Positions 26,717-34,665 of a DNA stretch of 64,000 nt are shown one piece after another (within the stretch, counting starts at the first letter, position 1; each line of letters opens with the position of its first letter). The position numbers and the translations under genes were made by a program. The DNA lies in the NCBI GenBank assembly GCA_033794685.1, contig JARAYZ010000001.1; one strand, 5' to 3'. Origin of the DNA: Lentzea sp033794685 (GTDB taxonomy: Bacteria; Actinomycetota; Actinomycetes; Mycobacteriales; Pseudonocardiaceae). Under the pieces are notes generated by a model, which searched no databases, was not told the DNA's origin, and was given only the letters and a program-made list of their open reading frames with translations.

Positions 26717-29509
26717 CTACAGAACGATGTTCACCAGGCGACCGGGGACCACGATCACCTTGCGCGGCTCGCCACCGGCGACCAGTTCGGCGATCTTCTC
26801 CTCCGCCAGGGCGGCGGCCTTGATCTCGTCCTGCGCCGCGGACGCCGAGACGACGACGCGCGAGCGGACCTTGCCGTTGACCTGGATCGGGTACTCGACC
26901 GTGTCCTCGACCAGGTACTGCTCGTCGGCCTTCGGGAACGGGCCGTGTGCCAGCGAGCCGTCGTTGCCCAGCTTCGACCACAGTTCCTCGGCCACGTGCG
27001 GGGCCTGCGGAGCCAGCATCAGCACCAGGGCCTCGGCCAGCGCGCGGGGCGTGCCGGACGAGTAGTGCTTGGTGACGTAGTTGTTCAGCTCGATCAGCTT
27101 CGCGCCCGCCGTGTTGTAGCGCAGGTTCGCGTAGTCGTCGTGGACGCCGGCGATGGTCTTGTGCAGCAGGCGCAACGCTTCCACCGAAGGCTCTTCGGCG
27201 GTGACGCGCAGCGAGCCGTCTGCCTCGTTGACCAGGTTGCGCCACAGGCGCTGCATGAAGCGTTGCGCGCCAACGACGTCCTTGGTCGCCCACGGACGTG
27301 ACACGTCCATCGGGCCCATGGACATCTCGTAGAACCGGAAGGTGTCGGCGCCGTACTTCTCGCACATCTCGTCCGGCGTGACGACGTTCTTCAGGCTCTT
27401 GCCCATCTTTCCGTACTCACGGCGGACTTCCTCGCCGTTGTACGTGTACTTGCCGTCCTGCTCGACGACCTCGTCGGCCGGCACGTAGACGCCTCGCGGG
27501 TCGACGTACGCGTACGCCTGGATGTAGCCCTGGTTGAACAGGCGGCGGTACGGCTCGTCGCCGGACAGGTGGCCCAGGTCGAACAGGACCTTCTGCCAGA
27601 AGCGCGAGTACAGCAGGTGCAGGACCGCGTGCTCGACGCCGCCGATGTACAGGTCGACGCCGCCGGGGTCGGTCGCGCCGTGCTCGGCCGTGCGCGGGCC
27701 CAGCCAGTACCGCTCGTTCTCCGGGTTGACGAACCGCTCGGTCTCGACCGGGTCGACGTAGCGCAGCTGGTACCAGCACGAACCCGCCCAGTTCGGCATG
27801 GTGTTCGTGTCGCGGCGGTACGTCTTCAGGCCGTCGCCCAGGTCCAGCTCGACGGTCGTCCACTCGGTCGCGCGCGACAGCGGCGGCGACGGCTCGGTGT
27901 TCGCGTCCTCCGGGTCGAAGGTGCGCGGCGAGTAGTCGTCGACCTCGGGCAGTTCGATCGGCAGCATCGACTCGGGCAGCGCGATGGCGGTGCCGGCCTC
28001 GTCGTAGACGACCGGGAACGGCTCGCCCCAGTAGCGCTGGCGGCTGAACAGCCAGTCGCGCAGCTTGAACTGGACGGTGCCGTGACCGTGGCCGTTGTCC
28101 TCCAGCCAGCCGATCATCGTCTTCTTGGCTTCGTCGATCGCCATGCCGTCCAAGCTGAGCCCGTTTTCTTGGCGCGAGTTCACCGCGGGGCCGTCGCCGG
28201 TGTAGGCGTCGCCCTCGAAGCCGTCCGACGGCTGGACCGTGCGGATGATCGGCAGGTCGAACTTCTTCGCGAAGTCCCAGTCGCGCTGGTCCTGGCCGGG
28301 CACGGCCATGATCGCGCCCGTGCCGTAGCCCATCAGCACGTAGTCGGCGATGTAGACCGGGATGTCCTTGCCGTTCACCGGGTTCGTGGCGTACGCCCCG
28401 ATGAAGACGCCGGTCTTCTCCTTGTTCTCCTGACGGTCCAGTTCGGACTTCAGGGACGCTGCGCGCCGGTACGCGGCGATGTCTGCCACGCGATCGGGCG
28501 TCGCAATCTGGTCCACCAGCTCGTGTTCCGGTGCCAGGACCATGTAGGTCGCGCCGAACAGCGTGTCCGGACGGGTCGTGAAGACCTCAATGTTCTCGCT
28601 TCCCACCGCAAATCGGACTCGGGCACCGTGCGAGCGCCCGATCCAGTTGCGCTGCATGGCTTTGACCTTGTCCGGCCAGTCCAGCCTGTCCAGGTCGTCG
28701 ATCAGCCGGTCCGAGTACGCGGTGATGCGCATCATCCACTGGCGCAGGCTTTTCCTGAACACCGGGAAGTTGCCACGCTCACTGCGACCGTCCGCGGTGA
28801 CCTCTTCGTTCGCCAAGACAGTACCCAGTCCGGGACACCAGTTGACGGGCGCCTCCGACATGTAGGCCAGGCGGAATTCGCCCAAGATCCTTTGCTGGTC
28901 GGCAAAAGACAGCTCAGACCACGTGCGGCCGCCCTCGACGTCGCGCTCGCCAGACTCGAACTGCGAGATCAACTCGGCGATCGGACGAGCCTTGCCGGCG
29001 TCCGCGTCGTACCAGGAGTTGAAGATCTGCAAGAAGATCCACTGAGTCCACTTGTAGTACTCGGGATCGATCGTCGAGATGCGACGGCGCTCGTCGTGAC
29101 CCAGCCCCAGCCGGCGGATCTGGCGCAGGTAGGTGTTGATGTTGTCTTCGGTGGTCTTGCGCGGGTGCTGACCCGTCTGCACCGCGTACTGCTCCGCGGG
29201 CAGGCCGAACGCGTCGAAACCCATGGTGTGCAGCACGTTGCGGCCGTTCATGCGGTGGTACCGCGCGAAGACGTCCGTGCCGATGAAGCCCAGCGGGTGA
29301 CCGACGTGCAGGCCGGCACCGCTCGGGTACGGGAACATGTCCTGCACGAACAGCTTGTCCGCGGGCACGTCACCCTTGAGCGCGCCAACGGGGTTGGGCG
29401 CGTGGTAGGTGCCGTGGTTCTCCCAGTACCGCTGCCACCGCTCCTCGATCTGGTTCGCCAGCTCGGCGGTGTAGCGGTAGGCGGGAATCTCCGCCGCGTC
29501 CGTGCTCAT
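26717..29509 (-). CDS. leuS: leucyl-tRNA synthetase
   Basis: 930-residue class I aminoacyl-tRNA synthetase. The HIGH-type motif is HVGH in FPYPSGAGLHVGHPLGF. The KMSKS-type motif is KMGKS in YGKMGKSLKN, the usual actinobacterial form. The CP1 editing insertion is present, with TTFRADV-like regions replaced by FTTRPDTLFGATYMVLAPEH, which carries the editing-site Thr-rich peptide. The ATG at 29509 has GAGGGA upstream; an earlier frame to 29575 crosses the upstream terminator hairpin and is rejected. The 5' leader contains a Leu-rich leader peptide and terminator, so expression is probably controlled by leucine attenuation. Confidence 0.96.
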   Translation of the reverse strand: MSTDAAEIPAYRYTAELANQIEERWQRYWENHGTYHAPNPVGALKGDVPADKLFVQDMFPYPSGAGLHVGHPLGFIGTDVFARYHRMNGRNVLHTMGFDAFGLPAEQYAVQTGQHPRKTTEDNINTYLRQIRRLGLGHDERRRISTIDPEYYKWTQWIFLQIFNSWYDADAGKARPIAELISQFESGERDVEGGRTWSELSFADQQRILGEFRLAYMSEAPVNWCPGLGTVLANEEVTADGRSERGNFPVFRKSLRQWMMRITAYSDRLIDDLDRLDWPDKVKAMQRNWIGRSHGARVRFAVGSENIEVFTTRPDTLFGATYMVLAPEHELVDQIATPDRVADIAAYRRAASLKSELDRQENKEKTGVFIGAYATNPVNGKDIPVYIADYVLMGYGTGAIMAVPGQDQRDWDFAKKFDLPIIRTVQPSDGFEGDAYTGDGPAVNSRQENGLSLDGMAIDEAKKTMIGWLEDNGHGHGTVQFKLRDWLFSRQRYWGEPFPVVYDEAGTAIALPESMLPIELPEVDDYSPRTFDPEDANTEPSPPLSRATEWTTVELDLGDGLKTYRRDTNTMPNWAGSCWYQLRYVDPVETERFVNPENERYWLGPRTAEHGATDPGGVDLYIGGVEHAVLHLLYSRFWQKVLFDLGHLSGDEPYRRLFNQGYIQAYAYVDPRGVYVPADEVVEQDGKYTYNGEEVRREYGKMGKSLKNVVTPDEMCEKYGADTFRFYEMSMGPMDVSRPWATKDVVGAQRFMQRLWRNLVNEADGSLRVTAEEPSVEALRLLHKTIAGVHDDYANLRYNTAGAKLIELNNYVTKHYSSGTPRALAEALVLMLAPQAPHVAEELWSKLGNDGSLAHGPFPKADEQYLVEDTVEYPIQVNGKVRSRVVVSASAAQDEIKAAALAEEKIAELVAGGEPRKVIVVPGRLVNIVL

Positions 29510-29550
29510 TTCAAGGTCCCTCTCACGTCTGTTCCTGCCCCTGACATGAC

Positions 29551-29584
29551 GAAACCCCCCAGCCCAGACGGGCATGGAGGGTGG
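29551..29584 (-). terminator. attenuator hairpin in the leuS leader
   Basis: On the leuS strand a GCCC-GTCT-GGGC inner stem is extended by CCCTCC pairing with GGGGGG and followed by TTTCGT. It lies about 40 bases before the leuS start and after the Leu-rich leader peptide and a strong upstream hairpin. It therefore fits the terminator of a translation-coupled attenuator. Confidence 0.6.
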
Positions 29585-29619
29585 CCGCGCCGACCGTCTC
29601 TCGAAGAGGTCGTCGCGGC
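29584..29619 (-). promoter_or_regulatory. pause/anti-terminator-type stem in the leuS leader
   Basis: On the leuS strand the segments complementary to 29608-29619 and 29584-29595 form a 12-bp stem with a single A-G mismatch and a 12-base loop. Its 5' arm begins at the last base of the leader-peptide stop codon, so a ribosome stalled on the Leu codons would prevent it from forming. Confidence 0.55.
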
Positions 29620-29648
29620 TAGATAAGGAGCAGGCGGGCCGTGCTCAT
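29619..29648 (-). CDS. leuS leader peptide M-S-T-A-R-L-L-L-I
   Basis: A nine-residue frame, ATG to TAG, contains three consecutive leucine codons (CTG CTC CTT) just before its end. It is followed at once by a strong hairpin and then by a terminator hairpin ahead of leuS. A TACCGT -10-like hexamer ends seven bases before the ATG, so the transcript may begin at the ATG itself (leaderless), as many actinobacterial leader peptides are. The Leu codon run upstream of a leucine synthetase gene is the main argument. Confidence 0.6.
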   Translation of the reverse strand: MSTARLLLI

Positions 29649-29759
29649 GCCCTCAACGGTATCAGCGCAGGGCAAGCACGATGAACCGGGCGGTGGCCTG
29701 CGGCACATCAGACCGGGGTGAGCGTGAGGTGAACAACGGTTCCGTCTTACCCTCATGGA

Positions 29760-30164
29760 GTGAACATCGTGCTGTCGGTCGTCCTGGGTGTGCTCGGCGT
29801 CGCTCTCGGCGCGGTCGGTCTGCTGGGTCTGCAGGGCAAGCTGCGCCGCAACCGCTTCGTCGGCGTGCGCACCGCCGCCGCCGTGCGTGACGAGGAGACG
29901 TTCGCGCTGGCCAACCGAGTCGCGGGCGTGCCGAACGTCGCCGCCGGTGTCGTCGCCGTCGTGTCCGGCGCGATGGCGTTCGTGATGGCCGACCTGGCCG
30001 TGACCGCGGGGATCATCGGGCTGATCGGCGCGCTGACGATCGCCTTCGCCGGTGGCGTGATGGGCAGCCGGGCCGCCGCGCTGGTGCCGGAGCCGGTCAA
30101 GCCGAAGGGCTGCGGTGGCTGCGCCTGCGGTGGTGGCGGTTGCTCGCCGCTCGCGGGCCTCTGA
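29760..30164 (+). CDS. SdpI-family membrane protein with Cys/Gly-rich tail
   Basis: 134 residues. There are three hydrophobic helices, and between the first and second a GLQGKLRRNRFVGVRTAAAV segment matches the SdpI/YhfL family (immunity-type membrane proteins; the GxRT motif is conserved). The last 20 residues form KGCGGCACGGGGC-SPLAGL: four cysteines in a Gly-rich stretch absent from typical SdpI proteins. This tail could bind metal or form disulfides; that is inference. A perfect terminator follows the stop. Confidence 0.75.
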   Translation: MNIVLSVVLGVLGVALGAVGLLGLQGKLRRNRFVGVRTAAAVRDEETFALANRVAGVPNVAAGVVAVVSGAMAFVMADLAVTAGIIGLIGALTIAFAGGVMGSRAAALVPEPVKPKGCGGCACGGGGCSPLAGL

Positions 30165-30182
30165 GGCCTCTCTCGAACGACA

Positions 30183-30212
30183 GGCCGGATCGCTCGACGG
30201 TCCGGCCTTTTT
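30183..30212. terminator. rho-independent terminator after the sdpI-like gene
   Basis: GGCCGGA (30183-30189) pairs with TCCGGCC (30201-30207), followed by TTTTT. It is the cleanest intrinsic terminator in the window and separates the sdpI-like gene from the convergent yqgE gene. Confidence 0.85.
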
Positions 30213-30221
30213 CGTGCCTAC

Positions 30222-30235
30222 GTTTCACGTGAATC
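30222..30235. promoter_or_regulatory. near-match parS site
   Basis: GTTTCACGTGAATC differs from the palindromic parS core GTTTCACGTGAAAC at one base. It overlaps the yqgE stop codon and lies about 20 kb from the main parS cluster, within the distance at which secondary parS sites are found in actinobacteria. Confidence 0.45.
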
Positions 30236-30812
30236 AGTTGTCCTTGGGGTCGTTCGGGTAGGTCGACAGCAGGGCGAGCGGCATGCCCTGCCGGCGCAGC
30301 ACCCTGCCCCACAGATCGGCCTTCGCGCCGACCAGCACGTCGTCGGCCAGTCCGGTCACGACGAACCAGTCGCCGCGGTCGATCTCGCCCTGCAGCTGGC
30401 CCTCGCCCCAACCGGAATAGCCCGCGAACACCCTCAGGCCGCGCACCAGCGGCATCAGGTCGTCCGGTTCCGCGTCGAGGTCGACCAGGGCGACCGGGCC
30501 CTGCACGCTGACCAGACCCTCCACGGCGGACGGGTCGGTGCCCGCCTTCAACGCTGCGAGGCACAACGCCGTCTTCTGCTCGACCGGGCCGCCGATGTAG
30601 ATGCACTGCGGCTTCGTGACGTGTGAACCCCACGGCGGCAGCACGTCGTGCACTGCCACCTCGGAGGGGCGGTTCAGCACGACGCCGAGGGTCCCCTCTG
30701 GACGTTGATCGATGATGTAGACGACGGTGCGCTTGAAGTTCGGGTCGTTCAGGCTCGGAGCAGCTACCAAGAGGGAACCTGGCTCGACTTCGACTTCGTC
30801 ATCGGGACGCAC
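30234..30812 (-). CDS. YqgE/AlgH family protein
   Basis: 192-residue UPF0301 protein. The N-terminal GSLLVAAPSLNDPNFKRTVV, the segment GTLGVVLNRPSE and the YSGWGEGQLQGEI motif are the family signatures. It corresponds in position to Rv0038 of M. tuberculosis (next to an MFS gene and leuS). The molecular function is not established in actinobacteria. Confidence 0.92.
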   Translation of the reverse strand: MRPDDEVEVEPGSLLVAAPSLNDPNFKRTVVYIIDQRPEGTLGVVLNRPSEVAVHDVLPPWGSHVTKPQCIYIGGPVEQKTALCLAALKAGTDPSAVEGLVSVQGPVALVDLDAEPDDLMPLVRGLRVFAGYSGWGEGQLQGEIDRGDWFVVTGLADDVLVGAKADLWGRVLRRQGMPLALLSTYPNDPKDN

Positions 30813-31050
30813 GTCACCATGAAATCACCCGTGATCGCCGGAACAACTCAGGCCCGCGTCCCGTTAGACTGAGGTGTCGGATGTCTTTGTGTCCCCCGGG
30901 CTCAACAGACAACCGCCCTTGCGGAATACCGTTCGGCTGGAACCGCTTGGTGCACCGCGCCGTGAGGCGACCTGGCATCCGGCACCAGGGGAGCCGGACC
31001 GCGAGGTCCGGCTTTCGTGGTTTTCACCACCACGCGCTTAGAGTGCAACG
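30813..31050 (+). other. structured intergenic region, possible small RNA
   Basis: This 238-bp gap between yqgE and the MFS gene contains a TTAGACT -10-like hexamer near 30870. A CCTGG/CCAGG stem (30971-30975 with 30985-30989) and a 9-bp stem with a GCGA loop (30992-31013) ending in TTTCG follow. A 57-codon frame starting near 30880 crosses it but has no ribosome-binding site or recognisable domain. A non-coding transcript of about 140 nt ending at the hairpin is a reasonable reading; I do not recognise an RNA family. Confidence 0.35.
30992..31016 (+). terminator. GCGA-loop terminator hairpin
   Basis: AGCCGGACC (30992-31000) and GGTCCGGCT (31005-31013) form a perfect 9-bp stem around a GCGA tetraloop, followed by TTCG and then a TTTT further on. 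It lies 35 bp upstream of the MFS start and must terminate something transcribed from within the intergenic region. Confidence 0.6.
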
Positions 31051-32391
31051 GTGACAACGCTTGCGGTGGAGAAGCACCACTGGGGATCACGCCGGTTCCT
31101 CGGCATCCCCGCCTACCGCAGACTTCTCGCCACCCGCCTCGCGTCCCAGTGGGGTGACGGGCTCTTCCAGGCCGGACTCGCCGGGGCCGTGCTGTTCAAC
31201 CCCGAGCGCCAGGCCGATCCCGCGGCGATCGCGGCCGGGTTCGCGGTGCTGCTCCTGCCGTACTCGCTGATCGGACCGTTCACGGGTGCTCTGCTCGACC
31301 GATGGGACCGCAAGCGGGTCATCGTCGTCGCGAACATCCTGCGCGCCACGTTCGTGCTGCTCACCGCGCTCGCCGTGGGCGCTGGGCTGAGCGGGGTGCC
31401 CCTCTACGTCTCCGCGCTCGTCGTCATGGGCATCGGCCGGTTCGTCGGGTCCGGGCTTTCGGCGTCACTGCCGCACGTCGTCGACGAGGACCACCTGGTC
31501 GAGGCGAACGCGCTGGCCACGACGGCCGGCGCGGTCATGGCCGTGATCGGTGCGGCCTGTGCGATCGGGTTCCGCACGCTGCTCGGCGCCGGGGACGGCG
31601 GTTCGGCGTGGACCACCAGCATCGCCGTGGTCGGGCTGCTGCTCAGCGCGTTCATCGCCAGCCGCTTCAAGGCGGGCGTGCTCGGGCCGGACGAGGTCGA
31701 CGAGCCGAACCACGCCATCACGGCCGTCGCCCGTGGCCTGGTCGACGGGGCGAAGGCCACCTGGCGCACGCCGAGCGTGACGGCCGGGCTGGCCGCGTTG
31801 CTGGCGCACCGGGCGGCGTTCGGCATCAGCCTGATGATCACGCTGCTGCTGATGCGCTACAGCCTGGAGGACGTCGGCATCCTCAAGGCCGGCATCGGCG
31901 GGCTCGGCGAGGTCGCCGTCGCGGGCGGTGCCGGTGTGCTGCTCGCGGGCATCCTGACCGACCGGATCGTCGACCGGTTCGGCACCAAGCGCACGATCTG
32001 CGGTGCGTTGCTGCTGACCGCCGCGGCCCAGGTCGGACTCGGGCTGCCGATGACGCTGCCGACCATCCTGCTGGCCAGTTTCGTGATCATCTTCGCCGGT
32101 CAGATCGTCAAGCTCTGCGTGGACACCGCCGTGCAGCACGACGTCGGTGACGAGGTGCGCGGGCGCGTGTTCGCCCTCTACGACACCCTCTTCAACATCG
32201 CGCAGGTCACGGCGGTGTCCATCACCGCGATGGTCGTCCCGCTGAACGGGCGCTCGCACGCCCTCATCCTCGTCGCCGCGTGCCTCTACCTGGTCGGGCT
32301 CGCCGCCTACCTGTTCCTGTCAGCGCGGGAACGGCAGGTGCAGCATCCCGGCCTCGTGCGCGAAGACGACGGCAGCCACCCGATCGGGTAG
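31051..32391 (+). CDS. MFS transporter
   Basis: 446-residue major facilitator with about twelve hydrophobic helices. The GALLDRWDRKRVIVVANILR loop between helices 2 and 3 is the MFS motif A variant, and a second copy DRIVDRFGTKRT occurs in the other half. The overall layout is that of MFS_3/macrolide-efflux-like proteins, and the position matches Rv0037c. Substrate unknown. The last 72 bp overlap the convergent HTH gene. Confidence 0.85.
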   Translation: MTTLAVEKHHWGSRRFLGIPAYRRLLATRLASQWGDGLFQAGLAGAVLFNPERQADPAAIAAGFAVLLLPYSLIGPFTGALLDRWDRKRVIVVANILRATFVLLTALAVGAGLSGVPLYVSALVVMGIGRFVGSGLSASLPHVVDEDHLVEANALATTAGAVMAVIGAACAIGFRTLLGAGDGGSAWTTSIAVVGLLLSAFIASRFKAGVLGPDEVDEPNHAITAVARGLVDGAKATWRTPSVTAGLAALLAHRAAFGISLMITLLLMRYSLEDVGILKAGIGGLGEVAVAGGAGVLLAGILTDRIVDRFGTKRTICGALLLTAAAQVGLGLPMTLPTILLASFVIIFAGQIVKLCVDTAVQHDVGDEVRGRVFALYDTLFNIAQVTAVSITAMVVPLNGRSHALILVAACLYLVGLAAYLFLSARERQVQHPGLVREDDGSHPIG

Positions 32392-32589
32392 ATCCAGCCT
32401 CCGCAGGATGTCGGCCACCTCGTCGGCCACCCGCTGCGGCGCGAAGCGGAGCACGCGCGCGATCTCGTGGTCGGCGTGACCACGTGCGAGACACCTCAGC
32501 ACGGCTCGTTGGTCGTCGGTCAGCACGTCCAGGTCCCGTACGGCAGGACCTGCGGAAAGTCCCCACACGATCATCTGCACCACCCCCAT
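32320..32589 (-). CDS. small LuxR-type helix-turn-helix protein
   Basis: About 89 residues, almost entirely a LuxR/GerE DNA-binding domain: LTDDQRAVLRCLARGHADHE, IARVLRFAPQRVADEVADIL, then RRLDLPDRVAAVVFAHE. No receiver or ligand domain is present. The start is uncertain: the ATG at 32589 follows a G-rich stretch, and an upstream GTG at 32664 would add 25 unrelated residues. The 3' end overlaps the MFS gene. It may be a stand-alone regulator of the type seen near actinobacterial development genes. Confidence 0.65.
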   Translation of the reverse strand: MGVVQMIVWGLSAGPAVRDLDVLTDDQRAVLRCLARGHADHEIARVLRFAPQRVADEVADILRRLDLPDRVAAVVFAHEAGMLHLPFPR

Positions 32590-32670
32590 GCGCCCCCCTG
32601 GCGCACTTCCCATGGTGCACCCCGGCGCTGACATTTCGCTCACACCGGGATTCCGTTCACTCACAATGAG

Positions 32671-34107
32671 TCACCGCGCGGGCGGAGTGATCCCCTGTTC
32701 GCGCGCCCAGTCGAGCAACGCGGCCTCGGCGTCGTCGCGGTCCAGCGGTCCCCGGTCGAGCCTGAGCTCCTTGAGGAACTTCCACGCGGCACCGACCTCA
32801 CGCCCCGGCGCCAGGCCGAGCAGCTTCATGATCTCGTTGCCGTCGAGGTCCGGACGCACGCGCGCGAGGTCTTCTTCGGCCCCGATGCGCGCGATGCGTT
32901 CTTCGAGAGAGTCGTAGGTCCGGCGCAGCAGGTTCGCCTTGCGCTTGTTACGGGTCGTGCAGTCCGCACGGACGAGCTTGTGCAACCGCGTCAGCAGGTC
33001 ACCGGCGTCCGTCACGTACCGGCGCACGGCTGAGTCGGTCCACTCGCCGTTGCCGTACCCGTGGAAGCGGAGGTGCAGGTAGACGAGCTTCGCGACGTCC
33101 TCGGTGATCTCCTTCGAGTACCGCAACGCCCGCAAGCGCTTGCGGACCATCTTCGCGCCCACGACCTCGTGGTGGTGGAACGAGACGCCGCCGCCGGACT
33201 CGAACTTCCGCGTCGCCGGCTTGCCGATGTCGTGCAGGAGCGCGGCGATCCTCAGCACCAGATCGGGTGACTGATCAACTTCTTCAAGATCAATTGCCTG
33301 TTCCAGCACAACCAGCGAGTGGTCGAAGACGTCCTTGTGCTGATGATGTTCGTCGATCTCCAGCTTCATGGCCGTGAGCTCGGGCAGCACGACGTCGGCC
33401 AGCCCGGTCTCCACCATGAGCTCGATGCCGCGGCGGGGGTGAGCCCCGCACAGGAGCTTCGAGAGCTCCACCTGCACGCGCTCCGGCGTGATGCGGGCGA
33501 GTTCGCCTGCCATCGACCGCATCGCCTCGATCACGCGCGGCGCGGCCGTGAAGCCGAGCTGCGAGACGAACCGGGCGGCGCGCAGCATGCGCAGCGGGTC
33601 GTCGCCGAACGACTCCTGCGGCGTCGCGGGGGTGTCCAGCACGCCCTCGCGCGCCGCCTGCAGGCCACCGGTCGGGTCGACGAACTGCGAGGCGGCGATG
33701 TCGAACGCCATCGCGTTGACCGTGAAGTCACGCCGGACCAGGTCGCCGTCGATGGAGTCGCCGAAGGTCACCTCGGGGTTGCGGGTCACGCCGTCGTAGA
33801 CGTCCGCGCGGAAGGTCGTGATCTCGATGATCTCGCCCTTCTTCGACGCGCCGACCGTCCCGAAGGCGATGCCGGTGTCCCACTGCGCGTCGGCCCAGCC
33901 GCTCAGCAGTTTCTGGATCTCCGCTGGTCGCGCGTCCGTGGTGAAGTCGAAGTCGTTCGTCGGGCGCACCAGCACGGCGTCGCGCACACTTCCACCCACG
34001 AGGTAGAGGCGCTTGCCCTCGGCTGCGAACCGAGCGGCGAGCTCAGCGACGACTGGTGTGATGGTGGGCTTTTCCACCACCGCATTCTGCTGGAGCGATC
34101 GAGACAC
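32671..34107 (-). CDS. cca: CCA tRNA nucleotidyltransferase
   Basis: 478 residues of the class II poly(A) polymerase/CCA-adding family, which adds or repairs the 3' CCA of tRNAs. The nucleotidyltransferase head has LVGGSVRDAVL and the metal-binding DFDFTTDARP, with the RRDFTVNAMAF and DPLRMLRAARF motifs. A C-terminal HD phosphohydrolase domain contains LHDIGKPATRK and HHHEVVGAKM. It corresponds to Rv3907c and lies divergent from the NUDIX gene, with only 42 bp between starts. Confidence 0.94.
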   Translation of the reverse strand: MSRSLQQNAVVEKPTITPVVAELAARFAAEGKRLYLVGGSVRDAVLVRPTNDFDFTTDARPAEIQKLLSGWADAQWDTGIAFGTVGASKKGEIIEITTFRADVYDGVTRNPEVTFGDSIDGDLVRRDFTVNAMAFDIAASQFVDPTGGLQAAREGVLDTPATPQESFGDDPLRMLRAARFVSQLGFTAAPRVIEAMRSMAGELARITPERVQVELSKLLCGAHPRRGIELMVETGLADVVLPELTAMKLEIDEHHQHKDVFDHSLVVLEQAIDLEEVDQSPDLVLRIAALLHDIGKPATRKFESGGGVSFHHHEVVGAKMVRKRLRALRYSKEITEDVAKLVYLHLRFHGYGNGEWTDSAVRRYVTDAGDLLTRLHKLVRADCTTRNKRKANLLRRTYDSLEERIARIGAEEDLARVRPDLDGNEIMKLLGLAPGREVGAAWKFLKELRLDRGPLDRDDAEAALLDWAREQGITPPAR

Positions 34108-34149
34108 GAGAAACCAGCGTACTCAAGGTTCGTAAGTACGATCGGCCGT

Positions 34150-34665
34150 ATGCCGCCGTCAGCCGCACGTTCCGGGAGCCCCAAGCCGGGGCGCCGGAAG
34201 CGCCGCCGGGGCCGCAGGCTCGAGACCGTCGACGAGACGTCGGCCGGCGGCCTGGTGCTCGACGCAGAGCAACGGGCTGCGGTGATCGGCAGACTTGACC
34301 GGCGAGGCCGGTTGCTGTGGTCTTTGCCCAAGGGTCACATCGAGTCCGGCGAGACCGCGGAACAGACCGCGGTGCGCGAGGTCGCCGAGGAGACCGGTAT
34401 TCATAGCAGGGTGCTGCGCCCGTTGGGGTCGATCGACTACTGGTTCGTCGCAGACGACCGCCGGGTGCACAAGACGGTTCACCACTTCCTCCTCGAAGCG
34501 ACGGGGGGAGAGCTTTCCGACGAAGACGTGGAGGTCACCGAGGTGGCGTGGGTGCCACTCGGCGAACTGGACGAGCGACTCGCGTATGCCGACGAGCGCC
34601 GACTGGTCCGCCGAGCCGCCGAACTGCTCTCCGACCGCTGCCGGAACGGGGCGGAGTCGGCGTGA
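34150..34665 (+). CDS. NUDIX hydrolase
   Basis: 171 residues. A basic N terminus (KPGRRKRRRGRRLE) precedes a complete Nudix box, GHIESGETAEQTAVREVAEE then TGI. It corresponds in place to Rv3908 (MutT4) of M. tuberculosis. It may hydrolyse oxidised nucleotides or dinucleoside polyphosphates; substrate is not evident. The ATG at 34150 lacks a ribosome-binding site, which suggests a leaderless transcript. The stop overlaps the DUF6049 gene start (GTGA). Confidence 0.9.
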   Translation: MPPSAARSGSPKPGRRKRRRGRRLETVDETSAGGLVLDAEQRAAVIGRLDRRGRLLWSLPKGHIESGETAEQTAVREVAEETGIHSRVLRPLGSIDYWFVADDRRVHKTVHHFLLEATGGELSDEDVEVTEVAWVPLGELDERLAYADERRLVRRAAELLSDRCRNGAESA

